Positions 52,783-61,738 of a stretch of DNA of 64,000 nt are shown in pieces (position 1 is the stretch's first letter; each line of letters begins with the position of its first letter). This DNA is from TK10-74A sp965217625. GTDB taxonomy: Bacteria; Chloroflexota; Dehalococcoidia; Bin125. Position numbers and translations under genes: made by a program. The DNA is taken from the NCBI GenBank assembly GCA_965217625.1, contig OZ244557.1, positions 2,108,001 to 2,172,000 of the forward strand, given 5' to 3'. The notes beneath the pieces were generated by a model. The model made no database searches. It was given only the letters and a program-made list of their open reading frames with translations, and was not told the DNA's origin.

Positions 52783-54345
52783 ATGAACACCGCGGAATTC
52801 TTGGATATCTCGGCGGCCGTCGTGCCCGACCGGGCGGCGCTGGTCACGGGGGACCAGCCCACGACCTTCGCCGAGATGAGCGCGCAGGTGACCCGGCTCG
52901 CCAACGCCCTGCTGGGCCTGGGCCTGCGCAAGGGCGATCACCTGGGCATAATGTCGGTCAATTCGTCGCAGTACGTCGTCACCTACTACGCCTGCGCCCG
53001 GCTGGGCGTGACCTTCGTGCCGCTCAACTATCGCGCCAAGGCGGAGGAGCTGGAGTACATGATCAACACGGCGGAGGTGAAGGCGCTCTTCCTCTCCGAC
53101 CGCTACCAGGACCTGGTCGCGGCGAGCCGTGCCAACCTCCCCAGCGTGGAGCACGTGGTCGCGCTCGACAGCCCGCGCGACGGCCAGATCGCCTACGCCG
53201 CACTCATCAAGCAGGGCTCCGACGACTACGTCTACACGGAGATCGACGACGACGACCCGACGATCATCATCTACACCTCCGGCACCACCGCGCTGCCCAA
53301 GGGCGTCGAGGTCACCTACCAGGATCTCACCGTCTACGTGACCAACACCATGGCCCCCGCCGACCCCGACGGCGAGCACGAGAAGACGCTGCTCAGCGTG
53401 CCGCTGTTCCACATCGCCGGCGCCACCGCGATGATCTCGGCGATCTGGGGCGGGCGCAGCCTGGTCATCCTGCCGCAGTTCACGCCCGAGGCCTGGATGG
53501 CTGCCGTCGACACGCACGGCGTCACGCACAGCATGGTCGTGCCGACGATGGTCAAGCGCCTGATGGACCACGAGGACTTCCCCAGCTTCAGCGGCGCCAG
53601 CCTCAAGCTGCTCGCCTACGGGGCGGCGCCGATGCCCTACGAGGTCGTGCGGCGGGCCATCGACGAGTTCGACTGCGGCCTGATGAACGCCTACGGCCAG
53701 ACCGAGGCCACCTCCGCCATCACCTTCCTGGGCCCCGACGACCACCGCCTGGAGGGCTCGCCCGAGGAGGTCGCGCTCAAGGAGCGCCGGCTGCGCTCGG
53801 TGGGCAGGGTCATGGACGACGTCGACCTCGCGATCCAGGCCCCGGACGGGACGATCCTCCCCTCCGGCCGGGAGGGCGAGATCTGCGTCCGCTCGGGCCG
53901 CACGATGAAGGGCTACTACAAGCAGGAGGAGGCCACCCACGAGGCCATCCGCGACGGCTGGCTGCACACCGGCGACGAGGGCCTGCTCGACGACGACGGC
54001 TATCTCTTCATCACCGGGCGCGTGAAGGACCTGATCATCCGCGGCGGCGAGAACATTGCGCCGGGGGAGATCGAGCAGGTGCTTGAGGACCTGCCGGCGA
54101 TCGAGGACGTGGCCGTCATCGGCGTGGCCGACAGCGAGATGGGCGAGACCGTCAAGGCCGTCGCGGTGCTCGCGCCCGGCGCCGCGGTCACGGTCGACGA
54201 GCTGCGGGCGTTCTGCAAGGGACGCCTCGCCAGCTACAAGGCCCCCGAATACCTGGCCGTCGTCGACGACCTGCCGCGCAACCACATGGGCAAGCTGCTC
54301 AAGAACGACATCCGCAAGTTCCACGGCGGGCCCAACAACGAGTAG
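52783..54345 (+). CDS. Acyl-CoA synthetase (AMP-forming)
   Basis: A 520-residue ANL-superfamily ligase that activates a carboxylic acid to its acyl-AMP and then acyl-CoA. Motifs are the P-loop IIIYTSGTTALPKGVEVTY, NAYGQTEATSAITFLGP, HTGDEGLLDDDGYLFITGR and the C-terminal lysine region PRNHMGKLLKNDIRK. The substrate may be a medium- or long-chain or cyclic acid; the sequence does not decide. GGAGGGG precedes ATG 52783. The FeS oxidoreductase and ETF genes follow, so the cluster may make acyl-CoAs and carry away the electrons from their oxidation. Confidence 0.92.
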   Translation: MNTAEFLDISAAVVPDRAALVTGDQPTTFAEMSAQVTRLANALLGLGLRKGDHLGIMSVNSSQYVVTYYACARLGVTFVPLNYRAKAEELEYMINTAEVKALFLSDRYQDLVAASRANLPSVEHVVALDSPRDGQIAYAALIKQGSDDYVYTEIDDDDPTIIIYTSGTTALPKGVEVTYQDLTVYVTNTMAPADPDGEHEKTLLSVPLFHIAGATAMISAIWGGRSLVILPQFTPEAWMAAVDTHGVTHSMVVPTMVKRLMDHEDFPSFSGASLKLLAYGAAPMPYEVVRRAIDEFDCGLMNAYGQTEATSAITFLGPDDHRLEGSPEEVALKERRLRSVGRVMDDVDLAIQAPDGTILPSGREGEICVRSGRTMKGYYKQEEATHEAIRDGWLHTGDEGLLDDDGYLFITGRVKDLIIRGGENIAPGEIEQVLEDLPAIEDVAVIGVADSEMGETVKAVAVLAPGAAVTVDELRAFCKGRLASYKAPEYLAVVDDLPRNHMGKLLKNDIRKFHGGPNNE

Positions 54346-54397
54346 CCTGCGTCCGCCGCGCGCCCCGGCTCCGCCGGGGGCCGGGGAGAGGCCCGCC

Positions 54398-56671
54398 GTG
54401 CCGCCTGCTGCACCTCGTGGTCCGCTGCCGATCGGCCGTCCCGCCGCGGGATCGCGCCCGCCCGCCGTGACCGACGGCCCGCCCCCGCGTCGCGTTGCGC
54501 AGCCCGGCCGGCTGCGCCGCACGGTGCGGATCGGCGGCCTGGCGGTGCCGATCTGGGTGCCGCTGGGCGGACTGGGCCTGCTGGCGGCGGCCGAGACGGG
54601 CCGCATCGACGGGCCGCACCGCGAGCTGTTTTTCAACATCGCCGACTTCTGGGTGCTCTACGCGCTGCTGCCGCTGCTCGTCGTCGTCGTCGCCTACAGC
54701 GTCGTCCGGCGGGCGCGCATCTGGCGCATCGGCCGCGCCGACTTCCACTTCGACCAGCCCCGTGCGCGGCTGCGGCAGGCGCTGCGCGGCGGCGCCGGCA
54801 CCGAGCGCGTCCTGCGCGACCCCTACGCGGCGGTCATGCACCTGTGCATCATGTCCAGCATCCTGGTGCTGTTCCTCGTCACCGCCCTGCTCGCCATCGA
54901 CGACTACCTGCCCGACGACAAGGTGCGCATCCTGGTCGGCGATCGCTATCTGGGCTACTCGCTGGTGGGCGACCTGTTCGGGCTGATCGGGCTGATCGGC
55001 GTCGGCATGGCGATCGCCCATCGCCGCGTGCGCCCGCGCACGACGTGGCTGCCCAGCGCCGAGGACAAGCTGATCGTGGGCGGGCTGGGCCTGCTGCTGG
55101 TGACCGGCTTCCTGATCGAGGGCTTCCGCATCCAGACGTCGGAGATCGCCGAGCATCGCGACTGGTCCTACTGGTCGCCGGTGGGATTCGTGGTCGCGGA
55201 GGCCGTGAGCGGCGTCGAGACCGGTGCCCTGCTCAGCGCGCACAAGGCGCTGTGGTGGTTCCACATGCTCCTGGCGCTGAGCTGGATGGCCCTGCTGGGC
55301 TTCACGAAGCTCAACCACCTCGCCTACGCGCCGGCCAACGCCTTCCTCAAGAGCCCCGGCTCCAGCGGCAAGCTGGCGCTGATCGCCAACATCGAGGAGC
55401 AGGAGCACTTCGGCGTCAGCCAGCTCGAGCACTTCACGCAGAAGCAGCTCTTCGAGCTGGATGTCTGCGTGCGCTGCGGCCGCTGCACCGACCACTGCCC
55501 CGCCGACATCGCCGGCCAGCCGCTCTCGCCGATGCACATCATCCAGGACCTCAAGGCCTACGCCGGCGACGTCGGCGCGCGCAAGGCCCGCAACCTCGCC
55601 CGCGGCGCGCCCATCGATGAGGGCCTCGACGACGCGCCGGCCATGGTCGGCGAGGTCATCCGCGACGAGTCGCTCTGGGCCTGCCGCACCTGCGGGGCGT
55701 GCGTGCAGGAATGCCCCGTCTTCATCGAGCACATCCCCACCATCGTCGACATGCGCCGCAGCCTCGTCATGGAGGAGGCGCGCATGCCCGACACCGTGCA
55801 GTCGACGCTGGAGACCCTGGAGCGGCAGGGCCACCCCTGGCGCGGCACGCCGTACACCCGCGAGTCGTGGATGGACGGGCTCGACGTGCCGCGCTGGACG
55901 GGCGAGCAGGAGTACCTGTACTTCGTCGGCTGCACCGGCGCGCTCGTCGACCGCGTGCAGCCCATAACCCGCGCGGTCGTGCGGCTGCTGCGCGACGCGG
56001 GCGTCAGCTTCGGCGTGCTGGCCGGGCAGGAGTCGTGCAACGGCGACCCGGCCCGGCGCCTGGGCAACGAGTACCTCTTCCAGATCCTGGCCGAGGGGCT
56101 GATCGCCAACCTCGACGCGGGCGGCGTCAAGAAGATCGTCACCCACTGCCCGCACTGCTTCAACACGTTCAAGAACGAGTACCCCGACCTGGGCGGGCAC
56201 TACGAGGTGCTGCATCACAGCACGCTGCTGGAGCGTCTCGTCGACGAGGGCAAGCTGCGGCCCAAGCCCGGCGCCGCGGCGCAGACCGTGACCTTCCACG
56301 ACTCCTGCTACCTGGGCCGCCACAACAACCTCTACGACGCGCCCCGCAACATCCTCAAGCAGATCCCCAACCTGACGCTCGTCGAGATGCCCCGCAGTCG
56401 CGAGCGCGGGCTGTGCTGCGGCGCGGGCGGCGGCAACATGTGGATGGAGGAGGGGGGCCGGGCGCGCGTCAACGAGGTGCGCGTCGCGGAGGCGCTGGAC
56501 ACCGGCGCCGACAGCGCCTGCACGGTCTGTCCGTTCTGCGTGCAGATGTTCGAGGCCGGCGTGGGCACGGTGCAGATGGGGACTGACGAGTCGCAGCGGC
56601 TGGGCGTGTTCGACGTCGTGGAACTGCTGGACGTGGCGCTGCCCGACCCCGCGTCTCCCGCCCCTCCGTAA
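54398..56671 (+). CDS. Membrane FeS oxidoreductase, probable EtfAB:quinone oxidoreductase (EMO-like)
   Basis: A 757-residue protein. About 30-330 carries six or so membrane helices resembling NarI-type cytochrome b domains (FWVLYALLPLLVVVVAYSVV, LCIMSSILVLFLVTALLAID, LWWFHMLLALSWMALLGFTK). Then come two 4Fe-4S motifs, CVRCGRCTDHCP and CRTCGACVQECP, and two CCG domains (CPHCFNTF; CYLGRHN, LCCGAGGGNMW, CPFCVQMF) as in heterodisulfide reductase subunits HdrD/GlpC. This order matches the DUF224-type proteins known to oxidise ETF and reduce menaquinone. etfB and etfA follow at once. I use GTG 54398 after GGGGAGAGG; the N-terminal 30 residues are Pro-rich and another GTG about 24 codons later is possible. 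Confidence 0.88.
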   Translation: MPPAAPRGPLPIGRPAAGSRPPAVTDGPPPRRVAQPGRLRRTVRIGGLAVPIWVPLGGLGLLAAAETGRIDGPHRELFFNIADFWVLYALLPLLVVVVAYSVVRRARIWRIGRADFHFDQPRARLRQALRGGAGTERVLRDPYAAVMHLCIMSSILVLFLVTALLAIDDYLPDDKVRILVGDRYLGYSLVGDLFGLIGLIGVGMAIAHRRVRPRTTWLPSAEDKLIVGGLGLLLVTGFLIEGFRIQTSEIAEHRDWSYWSPVGFVVAEAVSGVETGALLSAHKALWWFHMLLALSWMALLGFTKLNHLAYAPANAFLKSPGSSGKLALIANIEEQEHFGVSQLEHFTQKQLFELDVCVRCGRCTDHCPADIAGQPLSPMHIIQDLKAYAGDVGARKARNLARGAPIDEGLDDAPAMVGEVIRDESLWACRTCGACVQECPVFIEHIPTIVDMRRSLVMEEARMPDTVQSTLETLERQGHPWRGTPYTRESWMDGLDVPRWTGEQEYLYFVGCTGALVDRVQPITRAVVRLLRDAGVSFGVLAGQESCNGDPARRLGNEYLFQILAEGLIANLDAGGVKKIVTHCPHCFNTFKNEYPDLGGHYEVLHHSTLLERLVDEGKLRPKPGAAAQTVTFHDSCYLGRHNNLYDAPRNILKQIPNLTLVEMPRSRERGLCCGAGGGNMWMEEGGRARVNEVRVAEALDTGADSACTVCPFCVQMFEAGVGTVQMGTDESQRLGVFDVVELLDVALPDPASPAPP

Positions 56672-56756
56672 CCCAGCCGTTTGATTCGGCCCCGTCGCGG
56701 CGCAAGAATGCCCCCGGCTGGATGCCCGCCGCGGGCGGCACGAAGGAGCAAGCGCG

Positions 56757-57563
56757 ATGGACGCGATCGTCTGCGTCAAACAGATTCCCGACCCCGAGAC
56801 GCCCGCCGCCGCCTTCAGCGTCGACGAGGCGGCCATGCAGGTGGTGCAGGCGCCCGGCGTCTCGCCGGTCATCAACCCCTTCGACCAGCAGGGCGTCGAG
56901 GCCGCGCTGCGGCTGCGCGAGGCCGACGGCGGCGACGGCACGATCTCGGTGCTGTCGCTGGGCCCCGACTCCGCCCGCGACGCCATCAAGACCGGCCTCG
57001 CCATGGGCGCCGACGAGGGCTACCAGCTCAACGATCCCGCCTTCGAGGGCGGCGACGCCTGGACGACGGCGCTCGCCCTGGCCAAGGCGATCGAGAAGAT
57101 CGGCCTGCCCGACGTGGTCATCTTCGGCCGCCAGTCCGCCGACCTCGACCAGGGCACGGTGGGCAGCATCGTGGCGGAGTTGCTGGGCCTGCCGTCCGTG
57201 ACGGTGCTGCGCTCGGCGGACCTGGCCGACGGCGAGATCCGGGTCTCGCGCGTCGTCGCCGACGGCTTCGAGTCGATCAGCACGCCCACCCCCGCCGTGC
57301 TCACGATCAGCAACGAATTCGGCGACCCGCGCTACCCGCAGCTGCGCCAGATCATGCAGGCGGCGCGCAAGCAGGTCGTCGTCTGGACGCCGGCCGACAT
57401 CGGCCTCGACGCGTCCGACGTGGGCGCGGCCGGGGCGCGCGTGAAGCTGCACGCGCTCTTCCAGCCCAAGAACGAGACCGAGTGCGAGTTCATCGAGGCC
57501 GACAGCGCCGAGGAGAAGGCGAGCCAACTCGCCGCCAAGCTGCGCGAAGCCAAGCTCGTCTAG
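56757..57563 (+). CDS. etfB: Electron transfer flavoprotein beta subunit
   Basis: A 268-residue EtfB: AIVCVKQIPDPETPAAAFSV, NPFDQQGVEAALRLRE, SVLSLGPDSARDAIKTGLAM, PDVVIFGRQSADLDQGTVGS and the C-terminal AEEKASQLAAKLREAKLV. EtfAB accepts electrons from acyl-CoA dehydrogenases such as those at 17470 and 40939. AAGGAG precedes the ATG. It lies 85 bp after the membrane FeS oxidoreductase and 38 bp before etfA, forming the electron-transfer part of the operon. Confidence 0.95.
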   Translation: MDAIVCVKQIPDPETPAAAFSVDEAAMQVVQAPGVSPVINPFDQQGVEAALRLREADGGDGTISVLSLGPDSARDAIKTGLAMGADEGYQLNDPAFEGGDAWTTALALAKAIEKIGLPDVVIFGRQSADLDQGTVGSIVAELLGLPSVTVLRSADLADGEIRVSRVVADGFESISTPTPAVLTISNEFGDPRYPQLRQIMQAARKQVVVWTPADIGLDASDVGAAGARVKLHALFQPKNETECEFIEADSAEEKASQLAAKLREAKLV

Positions 57564-57601
57564 CCCCGGCAGCGCCTGAAAAAACGCCAGAAAGAGCCCC
57601 C

Positions 57602-58591
57602 ATGGCCAGCATCCTTGTCTTCGGAGAGAGCGCCCCCGGCGGCCGCCCCGCCGCCGTCACGGCCGAGCTGCTGGGCGCGGCGACGCGCCTCAACGCGGCC
57701 CTCGGCGGCGACGGCGGCGTCGCCTGCGCCTTGATCGGGGCCGGCCTCGATGCGCTGGCGCAGGCGGCCATCGCCGCGGGCGCCGACACCGTCTACACGG
57801 CCCAGGACGACGCCCTCGCCCAGTACCAGACGGACGCCTACCTGCCGGTGGCGGCGGCGATCGTGGAGCAGGCCGCGCCGTCGGTGGTGCTCCTGGGTCA
57901 GACCAGCATGGGCCGCGACCTCGCGCCGCGGCTGGCCACCCGGCTGGGCAGCGCCGTCGCGATGGATGCGCTGGCGCTCGACGCCGGCGACGGCCGCGTC
58001 CGCGTCACGCGCTCCTGCTACGGCGGCAACGCCCGTCAGGTGGTCACCGTCGAGAGCGACCCGCAGGTCGTGACGGTGCGCGCCAAGTCGCAGGATCCGC
58101 TGCCGGCGGACGCCGGTCGCAGCGGGGAGGTGGTCGCGGTGGCCGCGGCCCCCGGCGACGCGCGCGCCCGGCTCCTGGAGAAGCAGACCGCCGACGCGGC
58201 CGGCGTGCGCCTGGAGGACGCCGGCATCGTGGTGTCGGGCGGGCGGGGCCTGGGCGCGCCCGAGGCCTTCGCCGACCTGGAGCGCATCGCCACCGATCTG
58301 GGCGCCGCCGTGGGCGCCAGCCGCGCCGCCTGCGACCTGGGCTGGTATCCGCCCAGCCAGCAGGTGGGGCTGACCGGCACGGTCGTCTCGCCGGATCTGT
58401 ACCTGGCGATCGCGATCAGCGGCGCCAGTCAGCACATGGCCGGCTGCGGCGGCAGCAAGAACATCGTCGCGATCAACAAGGATCCCGACGCGAACATCTT
58501 CCGCTACTGCCGCTTCGGCATCGTCGACGACTACAAGAAAGTGCTGCCCCAGCTGGAGGCGGAACTGCGGCGGCTCGTCGCCGACAGTTAG
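57602..58591 (+). CDS. etfA: Electron transfer flavoprotein alpha subunit
   Basis: A 329-residue EtfA. The N-terminal domain has ILVFGESAPGGRPAAVTAEL and TVYTAQDDALAQYQTDAYL; the FAD domain has GIVVSGGRGLGAPEAFADLE, SRAACDLGWYPPSQQVGLTG and AIAISGASQHMAGCGGSKNI followed by VAINKDPDANIF, the diagnostic FAD-binding end. It forms the heterodimer with EtfB and hands electrons to the membrane oxidoreductase encoded upstream. The stop overlaps the stop of the convergent DinB-like gene by 3 nt. Confidence 0.95.
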   Translation: MASILVFGESAPGGRPAAVTAELLGAATRLNAALGGDGGVACALIGAGLDALAQAAIAAGADTVYTAQDDALAQYQTDAYLPVAAAIVEQAAPSVVLLGQTSMGRDLAPRLATRLGSAVAMDALALDAGDGRVRVTRSCYGGNARQVVTVESDPQVVTVRAKSQDPLPADAGRSGEVVAVAAAPGDARARLLEKQTADAAGVRLEDAGIVVSGGRGLGAPEAFADLERIATDLGAAVGASRAACDLGWYPPSQQVGLTGTVVSPDLYLAIAISGASQHMAGCGGSKNIVAINKDPDANIFRYCRFGIVDDYKKVLPQLEAELRRLVADS

Positions 58592-59064
58592 GCGTTGCCG
58601 CGGGCCTTGCGCCAGGCCCGGATCTCCGACGCGTGCTCCGCGTCGTGGTCGATGAAGCCGTCGATGAACTCGTCGGGCGACATCGGGTGGCCGCCCAGGT
58701 CGTAGCGCTCCTGCGAGCGCTCGCTATCCGACATCGTCGACAGCTGCGCGATCATCTCCGCGCGGGAGGTCCGCAGCAGGCGCTGCAACTCCAGCCCCGT
58801 CAGCGAGCGCGTGTGCTCCAGCCACTCGCGGGTCATCCGGTCGTCGTCGGGCTCGGCGACGTCCTCGCCGCGCTCCAGCGCCGCGATCGCCGTGACGCCC
58901 CAGGCGTCCCAGCTCAGCAGGTGCGCCAGCGTCCGGCGGATGCACCACTCCCCCACCACGCCCGGCACGTCGAGCAGCGTATCGTCCAGCGTGGCGAAGC
59001 TCTGCACGAGCTTCTCGCGCGAGTCGGCCAGATCGGCGGTGCTGCTGAGTGCTTGAATGACCAT
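58588..59064 (-). CDS. DinB-like four-helix protein
   Basis: A 158-residue protein of the DinB/YfiT superfamily: helical bundle with a metal His in TLAHLLSWDAWGVTAIA and the C-terminal DHDAEHASEIRAWRKA supplying two more His. Members include thiol-transfer enzymes dependent on mycothiol or bacillithiol and damage-induced proteins; the specific activity here is unknown. I start at ATG 59064; the upstream codons are not family-like. It is convergent with etfA. Confidence 0.8.
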   Translation of the reverse strand: MVIQALSSTADLADSREKLVQSFATLDDTLLDVPGVVGEWCIRRTLAHLLSWDAWGVTAIAALERGEDVAEPDDDRMTREWLEHTRSLTGLELQRLLRTSRAEMIAQLSTMSDSERSQERYDLGGHPMSPDEFIDGFIDHDAEHASEIRAWRKARGNA

Positions 59065-59497
59065 GCGAACTCCGCACTGGGGTGTCGGCGCGGGAACCCG
59101 GCTGCGCAATTATCGCAGCCCGGACCCCGAGCCATCACGCTGCACTGTCGCTTCCGACACGGTCTCCGTCCGGGGCGAGCCTCAGAGCCACGGCTGGCCC
59201 ATCCGGCGCCCCCGGCGCCACGGTCTGCGCGGGACCGTACCAGACCGCAGGCCGGGTCGTCGCTATCTTGCGGAACACACGCCGGTCGGGCCGCGAACGG
59301 CGGGCGACCGGCGCCGGCCGGCAGACCGGGCCGCCCGGCGCCGTTCAGTTGTCTGGTTGACGCTGCCGATCGGGGCTGGCTAGCCTCCGGGACGGGTCCG
59401 CAGGGGCCCTTCCGTATGATCCGCAGCAGCATCGCTGGCCCCAGCCCTGCGCAGACGGCGGCAGGGCCACGTGTTCCCGCGACGGGAGAGCAGGCGC
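59065..59497. other. Non-coding stretch with no recognised element
   Basis: About 430 bp between the divergent DinB-like gene and coaE. I see no convincing ORF, RNA gene or repeat of the palindromic family. GTATGAT near 59414 could be a -10-type box for coaE, which has a GGGAGAG ribosome-binding site. Confidence 0.5.
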
Positions 59498-60109
59498 ATG
59501 CGTTCGATCGGCCTCAGCGGCGGCATCGCCTCCGGTAAGTCCACGGTCACGGCCACGCTCGCCGATCTCGGCGCGACGGTCATCGACGCCGACAAGCTGG
59601 GCCACCGCGCGTACGAGCCCGGCACGGCGCCCTTCGGCCAGGTGGTCGCCGCGTTCGGCGAGGAGATCGTGGCGCCCGATGGGACGATCGACCGCGCGGC
59701 GCTGGGAGCCAAGGTGTTCGCGTCGCCCGCCGCGATGACCCAGCTGACCGACATCGTCTGGCCCGCCATCGCCGGCCTGGTCGGCGAGGAACTCGATGCG
59801 GCGCGTGCGGCCGGCGCGCCCGTCGCCGCGGTCGAGGCCGCGGTCCTCTTCGAAGCGGGCTGGGACCACCTCTTCGACGAAGTCTGGGTGATCAGCGCGC
59901 CGCCCGATGTCGCGCGGCAGCGGCTGATGGATCGCAACGGCTTCAGCGCCGAGGAGGCCGGCAAGCGCATCGCCTCGCAGATCAGCAACGCCGAGCGGGA
60001 GAGCCGCGCCGGCGTCGTCATCCACACCGATTGCTCACTGGACGATGTGCGCGGGCGGGTAGAAGCTGCCTGGAGCGCGCTGCAAGAGCGGCTCGCCGCG
60101 ACGGGCTAG
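59498..60109 (+). CDS. coaE: Dephospho-CoA kinase
   Basis: A 203-residue CoaE that phosphorylates dephospho-CoA in the last step of coenzyme A synthesis. The P-loop is GLSGGIASGKSTVTATL, followed by VIDADKLGHRAYEPGT (DADK is typical), VAAVEAAVLFEAGWDHLFDE, and the lid region VARQRLMDRNGFSAEEAGKR with the IASQISN motif. Start at ATG 59498 fits the family; an in-frame codon nine residues earlier is less likely. It opens a same-strand run with the CbbQ-type ATPase and metallophosphoesterase genes. Confidence 0.94.
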   Translation: MRSIGLSGGIASGKSTVTATLADLGATVIDADKLGHRAYEPGTAPFGQVVAAFGEEIVAPDGTIDRAALGAKVFASPAAMTQLTDIVWPAIAGLVGEELDAARAAGAPVAAVEAAVLFEAGWDHLFDEVWVISAPPDVARQRLMDRNGFSAEEAGKRIASQISNAERESRAGVVIHTDCSLDDVRGRVEAAWSALQERLAATG

Positions 60110-60170
60110 CGCCGCGGCGGCCGACACGCACCAATGCCCCCTGCGGGCGCCAGGACCGGAGTTCACGCTG

Positions 60171-61067
60171 ATGACCACCGCACCCGAAGGCACCATCGCG
60201 CAGTACCGCTCCTGGGCCGTGGAGGAGTTCCGCGCCGAGCAGGAGCCCTACTACGTGCCGGTCGGCGACGAGGTCGAGCTGTTCCGGGCCGCCTGGGAGT
60301 CCAAGATCCCCGTCTTGCTGAAGGGCCCGACGGGCTGCGGCAAGACCCGCTTCGTCGAGTACATGGCGTACCACCTCAACCGCCCGGCGGTCGTCATCCG
60401 CGACGGCCACAAGGTGATCGAGAACGAGGACAACCTGCCGCTCGTCACGGTCGCCTGCCACGAGGACCTGACCGCCAGCGACCTCGTCGGCCGCTACCTG
60501 CTGGAGGGAGAGGAAACGAAGTGGATCGACGGGCCGCTCACGCGCTCGGTCAAGGCGGGCGCGATCTGCTACCTCGACGAGGTGGTGGAGGCGCGCAAGG
60601 ACACGACCGTGCTCATCCACCCCCTCACCGACCATCGCCGCATCCTGCCGATCGAGAAGAAGTCGCAGCTGCTGCAGGCGCGCGACGGCTTCCTGCTCGT
60701 CATCTCGTTCAACCCCGGCTACCAGAGCGCGCTCAAGGATCTCAAGCAGAGCACCCGCCAGCGCTTCATCTCGATCGACTTCGGCTACCCGCCGCGCGAG
60801 ATGGAGGCGCGCATCGTGGCGCACGAGTCGGGCGTCGACATGGACGTCGCCATGAACCTCGCCAAGATGGCCGAGAAGGTGCGCAACCTGCGCGAGCACG
60901 GCCTCTCGGAGGGCGCCAGCACGCGGCTGCTGATCTACGCGGGCAAGCTGATGCAGAACGGCATCACGGCGCGTCGCGCCTGCCAAGTCGCCGTGGCCTG
61001 GGCCCTGACCGACGACGGCGACGTGCAGCGCAGCATCGAGGAAGTCATTTCCTCGATCTTCGAGTAG
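60171..61067 (+). CDS. MoxR-type AAA+ ATPase, CbbQ/NirQ/NorQ subfamily
   Basis: A 298-residue AAA+ ATPase: Walker A VLLKGPTGCGKTRFVEYMAY, CHEDLTASDLVGRYLLEGEE, Walker B GAICYLDEVVEARKDTTVLI, DHRRILPIEKKSQLL, VISFNPGYQSALKDLKQST and RQRFISIDFGYP, all typical of CbbQ/NorQ. These work with a VWA partner (CbbO, NorD) to insert metals or activate enzymes such as Rubisco, nitric-oxide reductase or CO dehydrogenase. A matching VWA/NorD-like gene is at 61739. The client enzyme is not in the window. Confidence 0.93.
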   Translation: MTTAPEGTIAQYRSWAVEEFRAEQEPYYVPVGDEVELFRAAWESKIPVLLKGPTGCGKTRFVEYMAYHLNRPAVVIRDGHKVIENEDNLPLVTVACHEDLTASDLVGRYLLEGEETKWIDGPLTRSVKAGAICYLDEVVEARKDTTVLIHPLTDHRRILPIEKKSQLLQARDGFLLVISFNPGYQSALKDLKQSTRQRFISIDFGYPPREMEARIVAHESGVDMDVAMNLAKMAEKVRNLREHGLSEGASTRLLIYAGKLMQNGITARRACQVAVAWALTDDGDVQRSIEEVISSIFE

Positions 61068-61071
61068 CGGC

Positions 61072-61677
61072 GTGCGGCTCGGCATCGTCTCCGACGTGCA
61101 CGGCAACATCGAGGCGCTCGACATCGCCATCGAGCGCATGGGCGACGTCGACGAGCTGCTCTGCGCCGGCGACGCCTGCTACCAGTTCCGCTTCTCGAAC
61201 GAGGTCGCCGCGCGCCTGCGCGAGGTCGGCGCCCGCTACGTGCTGGGCAACCACGAGGAGATCCTGCTGAGCCCGGCGGGCGTCCGCGCGCAGCAGTCGT
61301 CGCGTGTCGACCAGGAGTTGCTCGAGTGGACCCGCGGCCAGCCCTCCACGATCACCACGCAGCTGGGCGGCAAGCGCCTGCTGATGTTCCACGCGACGCC
61401 CTGGCAGCCCAATCGCGACTACCTCTACCCGTCGAGCCCGGAACTGCGCCGCCTGGCCGCGGAGGAGGCCGACTACATCATCTACGGGCACACCCACTAT
61501 CAGATGGCGCGCCGCATTGGGCGGGCGCTGGTCATCAACCCCGGCTCCACCGGCGACCCGCGCGACCCCAACAACGACTTCCAGGTCTCCTATGCTGTTC
61601 TCGACACGCAAACCGACGCCGTGGAGATTGGCAACTTCACCGACCCCACCCGCACCATTGCGAAGCACTCGGGATAG
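61072..61677 (+). CDS. YfcE/MJ0936-type metallophosphoesterase
   Basis: A 201-residue calcineurin-fold phosphodiesterase: metal motifs GIVSDVHGNIEALDIAI, LLCAGDACYQ, LGNHEEIL, LLMFHATPWQP, IIYGHTHYQMAR and VINPGSTGDPRDPN. It starts at GTG 61072, 4 bp after the AAA+ ATPase stop, so translation is probably coupled. Such enzymes hydrolyse phosphodiesters; the natural substrate is unknown. Its place between a CbbQ and a VWA gene is unusual. Confidence 0.9.
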   Translation: MRLGIVSDVHGNIEALDIAIERMGDVDELLCAGDACYQFRFSNEVAARLREVGARYVLGNHEEILLSPAGVRAQQSSRVDQELLEWTRGQPSTITTQLGGKRLLMFHATPWQPNRDYLYPSSPELRRLAAEEADYIIYGHTHYQMARRIGRALVINPGSTGDPRDPNNDFQVSYAVLDTQTDAVEIGNFTDPTRTIAKHSG

Positions 61678-61738
61678 CCGCCGCCGATGAACCAGCGCCC
61701 CCCACCCCCCAGCACCCTCGACTCCGTGGCGATCTGCC

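Noticed and set aside
59057..59383. ORFs in the gap between the DinB-like gene and coaE
   Set aside because: Arg-rich composition in all frames, no ribosome-binding site and no recognisable domain.
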